This document shows positions 5,851 through 9,364 of a stretch of 9,364 nt of DNA, in pieces. The stretch is taken from positions 1-9,364 of the forward strand of contig CAMDKE010000090.1 of NCBI GenBank assembly GCA_945901215.1, read 5' to 3'. A program made the translations under genes and the position numbers. This DNA is from Comamonas sp. lk (GTDB taxonomy: Bacteria > Pseudomonadota > Gammaproteobacteria > Burkholderiales > Burkholderiaceae_C). Position 1 is the stretch's first letter; the number at the start of each line of letters is the position of its first letter. The notes beneath the pieces were generated by a model. That model saw nothing but the letters and a program-made list of their open reading frames with translations. It did not search any database and was not told the DNA's origin.

Positions 5851-6324
5851 ATGGCCAAAAAACCCGATACCGCGTCCCGCATTGCCGACAACAAAAAGGC
5901 CGCGTACAACTATTTTTTCGAAGAGCGCTTTGAAGCCGGTCTGGTGCTCGAAGGCTGGGAGGTGAAGTCGTTGCGCGAAGGCAAGGTACAACTGACTGAC
6001 GGCTACGTGGTGGTGCGCAACAAAGAGCTGTTTTTGATCGGCCTGCAGATCCACCCGCTCAACACGGCGTCAAGCCACATCAGCCCGGACAAAGTGCGCA
6101 CCAAAAAACTGCTGATGCACAGGGCCGAAATTGAGCGCTTGATCGGCAAGGTCGAGCAAAAAGGCTACACCTTGGTACCCATCAACCTGCATTGGAAGGC
6201 TGGCAAGATCAAGTGCGAAATCGCCTTGGCCAAGGGCAAGGCCGAACACGACAAGCGCGACACCATCAAGGACCGCGAAGGCAAGCGCGAGGTTGAGCGC
6301 GCTATGAAGGTGCATCACCGCTAA
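5851..6324 (+). CDS. smpB: SsrA-binding protein SmpB
   Basis: A 157-residue RNA-binding protein that carries alanyl-tmRNA into the A site of stalled ribosomes in trans-translation. The beta-barrel begins DNKKAAYNYFFEERFEAGLVLEGWEVKSLREGKVQL. RTKKLLMHRAEIERL (83-97) belongs to the tmRNA-binding core. The basic tail (about 127-157, KAEHDKRDTIKDREGKREVERAMK) is the part that enters the mRNA channel and A site. The length matches the 160-residue E. coli protein. It is the only plus-strand gene here and faces away from ratA, as in E. coli. The ATG at 5851 is fixed by homology (MAKK...IADNKKA), but the bases before it (CACCTCCCAAGC) contain no Shine-Dalgarno sequence. No ssrA gene is in the window. 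Confidence 0.97.
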   Translation: MAKKPDTASRIADNKKAAYNYFFEERFEAGLVLEGWEVKSLREGKVQLTDGYVVVRNKELFLIGLQIHPLNTASSHISPDKVRTKKLLMHRAEIERLIGKVEQKGYTLVPINLHWKAGKIKCEIALAKGKAEHDKRDTIKDREGKREVERAMKVHHR

Positions 6325-6357
6325 GGGCCCCAAGGCCCGTTATTGGCTGCCGTCCTT

Positions 6358-7455
6358 TCAGTTCAGCCCGCGCAGAGGGTGCGCCGAAGCTGGCCAGGGG
6401 CTGACAAAGAATGGCGCCACCATCTCCGGCGTCACGTCTTCCGCCCGCACCGGGTTCCAACGTGGCTGGTGGTCTTTGTCGACCGCCAGCGCGCGAATAC
6501 CTTCCACGGTTTCACTCGCAGGGCCGCTGCGCGCCAAATGGGCCGTATGGAAGCAATGGCGAACCATGTCCCGTTCCATGCGCAGGTTGTCTGCCAAACC
6601 CATGCCACGGGCGCGGCGCAGCTGCTCCAGCACCACATGAAGCATCAAGGGTGAGCGGTGGCGCAGGGTGGTGGCGGTATGTTCGCTCCAGTCGTCGCTT
6701 TGCGCCTCCAGCGCTTGAAGCATCTCAACGACCGAATTGAGTGAGAAAACCCCGTCAATGGCCTCCCGCGACAATCCGCTCGAAAGCTTTGGCGCCGCCG
6801 TAAATTCGGCAAGCCACGGCAACAGCGCCTGTTCGGCGTTCCAAACCAAGCCGCCCAATGCCTCCCATGCGGCTTCTAGACGGCTGGCCTCCAGGCAACG
6901 ATCCGCCAGACCTAACTCGATTGCCCCTTGGGCATTGAGCACTGCACCCGTCAATGCCAACCACTCACCGGCACTACCAGGGCAACGGCTTAAGAAATAG
7001 CCGCCGCCCACGTCCGGGAACAGGCCAATGTGCGTCTCAGGCATGGCCATTTTGGTGTTGTCCGTCACCAGCCGGTAGCGCGTTCCCTGGCTTATGCCCA
7101 TGCCACCACCCATGACGATACCGTCCATGAAGGCGATATAGGGCTTGGGATAGCGGTGAATCAGGTGGTTGAGCGTGTACTCTTCGGTGAAAAAGTCCTC
7201 GAGCGCCGGGTCGCCACCCAAGGCCGCCTGGTGAAAGAACCGGATGTCGCCGCCGGCGCAAAAGCCGCCAAAGTTACCCAGCTTGTTGGTGCCACGAATG
7301 GCCACGGCTTGGATCGTCGGATCGTGCTCCCAGGCCAGCAGCGCTTGGGTCAAACCACGCACCATACCCAGGCTCAAGGCGTTGAGCGCCTTGGGCCGGT
7401 TCAAAGTAATGAAGCCGACCCTGCCGCAAACTTCGGTGATCAAAAACTCGGACAT
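6358..7455 (-). CDS. Enoyl-CoA hydratase/isomerase family, probable 3-hydroxyisobutyryl-CoA hydrolase
   Basis: A 365-residue crotonase-superfamily enzyme. The length and the C-terminal extension ending ALAVDKDHQPRWNPVRAEDVTPEMVAPFF are typical of 3-hydroxyisobutyryl-CoA hydrolases and not of the roughly 260-residue enoyl-CoA hydratases. The oxyanion-hole segments are FCAGGDIRF (65-73) and GIVMGGGMGIS (112-122). The catalytic pair fits E140 in MPETHIG and D148 in FPDVGGG, the same eight-residue spacing as in the hydrolase family. The reaction would release 3-hydroxyisobutyrate from its CoA ester in valine breakdown; related CoA thioesters are possible substrates. The ATG at 7455 gives a family-like N-terminus, with AAGGG about 10 bases upstream. 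It is convergent with smpB (33-base gap) and cut off from typA by a terminator, so it is probably transcribed alone. No other valine-pathway gene lies nearby. Confidence 0.88.
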   Translation of the reverse strand: MSEFLITEVCGRVGFITLNRPKALNALSLGMVRGLTQALLAWEHDPTIQAVAIRGTNKLGNFGGFCAGGDIRFFHQAALGGDPALEDFFTEEYTLNHLIHRYPKPYIAFMDGIVMGGGMGISQGTRYRLVTDNTKMAMPETHIGLFPDVGGGYFLSRCPGSAGEWLALTGAVLNAQGAIELGLADRCLEASRLEAAWEALGGLVWNAEQALLPWLAEFTAAPKLSSGLSREAIDGVFSLNSVVEMLQALEAQSDDWSEHTATTLRHRSPLMLHVVLEQLRRARGMGLADNLRMERDMVRHCFHTAHLARSGPASETVEGIRALAVDKDHQPRWNPVRAEDVTPEMVAPFFVSPWPASAHPLRGLN

Positions 7456-7502
7456 GGTGCAAGCCCTTTCGCATCGCAGTTAAAGTAAACCGCATTCAAC
7501 AC

Positions 7503-7529
7503 AAAAAAACAGCGCCGCAAGGGGCGCTG
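7503..7529 (-). terminator. Rho-independent terminator downstream of typA
   Basis: On the minus strand CAGCGCC (7529-7523) pairs with GGCGCTG (7516-7510) across a 6-base loop and is followed directly by seven T (7509-7503). It lies 55 bases behind the typA stop and 48 bases before the hydrolase start, so it separates the two genes. The remainder of the 7456-7583 gap shows no gene. Confidence 0.88.
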
Positions 7530-7583
7530 AATGGTGCTGGTCAAGTCTAGGCCATTTCGGCCCAGAATCGGCCCGTCCGCCGT

Positions 7584-9364
7584 TTAGCGGCCCGCGCGCT
7601 TTCGCTCGCTTTCCGTCAGGTGGCGCTTGCGCAGGCGGATCGACTTGGGCGTGATCTCCACCAGCTCGTCGTCCTCAATAAATTCCACACCGTACTCCAG
7701 CGTACAGTCAATTGGCGGTGTGATCTTGATCGCATCTTCCTTGCCGGACACACGAAAGTTGGTTAATTGCTTTGTACGGGTAGCGTTGACCACCAGGTCG
7801 TTGTCACGGCTGTGGATGCCCACAATCATGCCCTCGTACACCGGATCGTTGGCTTTGACGAACATGCGGCCACGGTCGTCGAGTTTGCCCAGGGCGTAGG
7901 TGAAAATTTCACCGGCATCCATGGAGATCAGCACGCCGTTTTTGCGTCCGCCGATGTCGCCCTTGTGGGCCTCGTAGCTGTCAAAGATGTTGGAAATCAG
8001 GCCCGATCCACGGGTCAAGTTCAAAAATTCGTTGGTAAAACCGATCAGACCACGCGCCGGAATGCGGTATTCCAGGCGGACACGGCCCCGGCCGTCCGGC
8101 TCCATGTTCACCAACTCGCCCTTGCGCTCACCCAGGGCTTGCATTACGCCCCCCTGGTGTTGCTCTTCGATGTCGGCCGTCACTAGCTCGATAGGTTCGT
8201 GCTTTTCACCGTTGACATCACGCAGCACCACGCGCGGCTTGGACACGGCCAGCTCGTAGCCTTCGCGGCGCATGTTTTCCAAAAGAATAGTCAGGTGCAA
8301 CTCGCCACGGCCCATGACTTCAAAAATACCTTCTTCGTCGGTTTCTTTGACGCGCAGTGCCACATTGTGTTGCAGCTCTTTTTGCAGGCGGTCCCAGATT
8401 TGGCGGCTAGTCACATACTTGCCTTCGCGGCCTGCCAGCGGGCTGGTGTTGACGCAAAAGTTCATGGTCAAGGTCGGCTCGTCCACCTTAAGCATAGGCA
8501 ATGGTGCCGGATTGCTCGGGTCGGTGATGGTGACGCCAATGCCGACGTCGGCAATGCCGTTGATCAGCACAATCTCGCCGGGGCCGGCTTCAGTGGCCTG
8601 CACTCGCTCCAAGCCCTGGAAGGTCAGAACCTGGTTGACCCGGCCTCTCACGGGCTTACCGTCCAGGCCTTCCATCACCACCACGTCCATCATCGGCTTG
8701 ATCGTGCCTTGGCTTATTCGGCCGACCCCAATGCGTCCAACAAAAGTAGAAAAATCGAGCGCTGAAATTTGGAGCTGCAAGGGCGCTGACGGGTCGCCTT
8801 TTTGCGCCGGAACGTGTGACAGGACGGTGTTGAACAGGGCCGACATGTCTGGGCCCCACTGTTCACCGGCCTCGCCTTCGACCATCGAGGACCAGCCGTT
8901 GATACCGGAGGCGTAAACCACGGGAAAATCAAGCTGCTCATCGGTTGCACCGAGCTTGTCAAACAGGTCAAACGCGGCGTTGACCACAAAGTCGGGGCGC
9001 GCACCGGGTTTGTCCACCTTGTTGACAACCAAAATGGGCTTGAGGCCCAGGGCCAAGGCCTTTTTAGTCACAAAACGGGTTTGCGGCATGGGGCCTTCTT
9101 GCGCGTCAATCAGCAGCACCACGCCGTCGACCATGGACAGGGCTCGTTCCACTTCGCCACCGAAGTCGGCGTGTCCAGGGGTGTCGACGATGTTGATGTG
9201 TGTGCCTTCCCAGGTCACGGCGCAGTTCTTGGCCAAAATCGTGATGCCGCGTTCTTTTTCAATCGCGTTGTTGTCCATCACGGTGTCAACCACTTTTTCG
9301 TGCTCGGCAAAGGTGCCGGACTGGCGTAGGAGTTGATCAACCATGGTGGTTTTGCCATGGTCAA
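7584..9364 (-). CDS. typA: Ribosome-associated GTPase TypA/BipA (partial, N-terminus off the right edge)
   Basis: A translational GTPase that acts on the ribosome, supporting 50S assembly at low temperature and adaptation to stress. The window holds 592 complete codons; comparison with the 607-residue E. coli protein suggests only about 15 N-terminal residues are missing. The frame is open at the edge and the partial P-loop DHGKTT begins at 9362. Further G motifs are ERGITI (switch I), DTPGHADFGGEV (switch II) and NKVDKPGAR (guanine specificity). These are followed by the EF-Tu-like beta-barrel, the EF-G-like domain (MGRGELHLTILLENMRREGYEL) and the TypA-specific C-terminal domain (GRMFVKANDPVYEGMIVGIHSRDNDLVVNATRTKQLTNFR). 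The last part separates TypA from EF-G and LepA. The internal ATG at 9344 is not the start because the P-loop would be lost. The gene ends with TAA and a strong terminator. Confidence 0.97.
   Translation of the reverse strand, partial: DHGKTTMVDQLLRQSGTFAEHEKVVDTVMDNNAIEKERGITILAKNCAVTWEGTHINIVDTPGHADFGGEVERALSMVDGVVLLIDAQEGPMPQTRFVTKKALALGLKPILVVNKVDKPGARPDFVVNAAFDLFDKLGATDEQLDFPVVYASGINGWSSMVEGEAGEQWGPDMSALFNTVLSHVPAQKGDPSAPLQLQISALDFSTFVGRIGVGRISQGTIKPMMDVVVMEGLDGKPVRGRVNQVLTFQGLERVQATEAGPGEIVLINGIADVGIGVTITDPSNPAPLPMLKVDEPTLTMNFCVNTSPLAGREGKYVTSRQIWDRLQKELQHNVALRVKETDEEGIFEVMGRGELHLTILLENMRREGYELAVSKPRVVLRDVNGEKHEPIELVTADIEEQHQGGVMQALGERKGELVNMEPDGRGRVRLEYRIPARGLIGFTNEFLNLTRGSGLISNIFDSYEAHKGDIGGRKNGVLISMDAGEIFTYALGKLDDRGRMFVKANDPVYEGMIVGIHSRDNDLVVNATRTKQLTNFRVSGKEDAIKITPPIDCTLEYGVEFIEDDELVEITPKSIRLRKRHLTESERKRAGR

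Noticed and set aside
6325..6338. GGGCC-CCAA-GGCCC hairpin in the smpB/hydrolase convergent gap as a bidirectional terminator.
   Set aside because: The stem is only 5 bp and neither strand has a T-run after it; it may be chance in GC-rich DNA.
7530..7583. Repeated GGGCCGA segments behind the typA stop.
   Set aside because: Two 7-base copies in a GC-rich untranslated tail are too short to support a repeat element.
1..9364. Search by eye for CRISPR repeats, insertion sequences, tRNA genes and an ssrA gene beside smpB.
   Set aside because: No spaced direct repeats, transposase-like frames, cloverleaf pattern or tmRNA ends were recognised.

Overview
The window is a piece of bacterial chromosome, most likely from a betaproteobacterium of the order Burkholderiales (Comamonadaceae-like). 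That placement is an inference from protein style: the GuaA glutaminase loop reads SGSHAS, the ATP-pyrophosphatase half carries a GGGHKG-type insertion, and the base composition is GC-rich. Almost all of it is conserved housekeeping DNA. The exception is the left 1.7 kb, which looks like accessory DNA.

Layout from left to right. (1) Positions 1-1636, minus strand: a two-gene module resembling type IV toxin-antitoxin (AbiE) systems. An AbiEi-family regulator/antitoxin (545-1636) is followed, through a 1-base TGATG overlap, by a nucleotidyltransferase-like toxin candidate that runs off the left edge. (2) Positions 1643-1726: a compact control region with two copies of a 16-bp near-palindrome on either side of a possible promoter. 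(3) Positions 1738-4930, minus strand: guaB then guaA in transcription order (IMP to XMP to GMP), with a clear Rho-independent terminator between them. (4) Positions 4990-5782, minus strand: ratA then rnfH (ratB), divergent from smpB on the plus strand (5851-6324); this neighbourhood is conserved in other proteobacteria. (5) Positions 6358-7455, minus strand: a 3-hydroxyisobutyryl-CoA hydrolase-type enzyme. (6) Positions 7584-9364, minus strand: the ribosome-associated GTPase TypA/BipA, lacking only its first dozen or so residues at the right edge, with a strong terminator behind it.

Functionally, guaB and guaA make guanine nucleotides, smpB serves trans-translation, and typA serves ribosome assembly and stress adaptation. 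The AbiE-like pair sits directly downstream of the guaA stop codon, a place known as an integration site for genomic islands, and hand-counted rows there are richer in G+C than rows in guaA and guaB. The most interesting parts are this putative island edge and the paired operators that probably let the antitoxin repress its own operon. I see no fully new system; the module is a divergent member of a known class, and its toxin is truncated by the window.

No gene-free stretch exceeds 300 bases. The largest gap (7456-7583) holds the typA terminator. I found no tRNA, rRNA, tmRNA, insertion sequence or CRISPR array.
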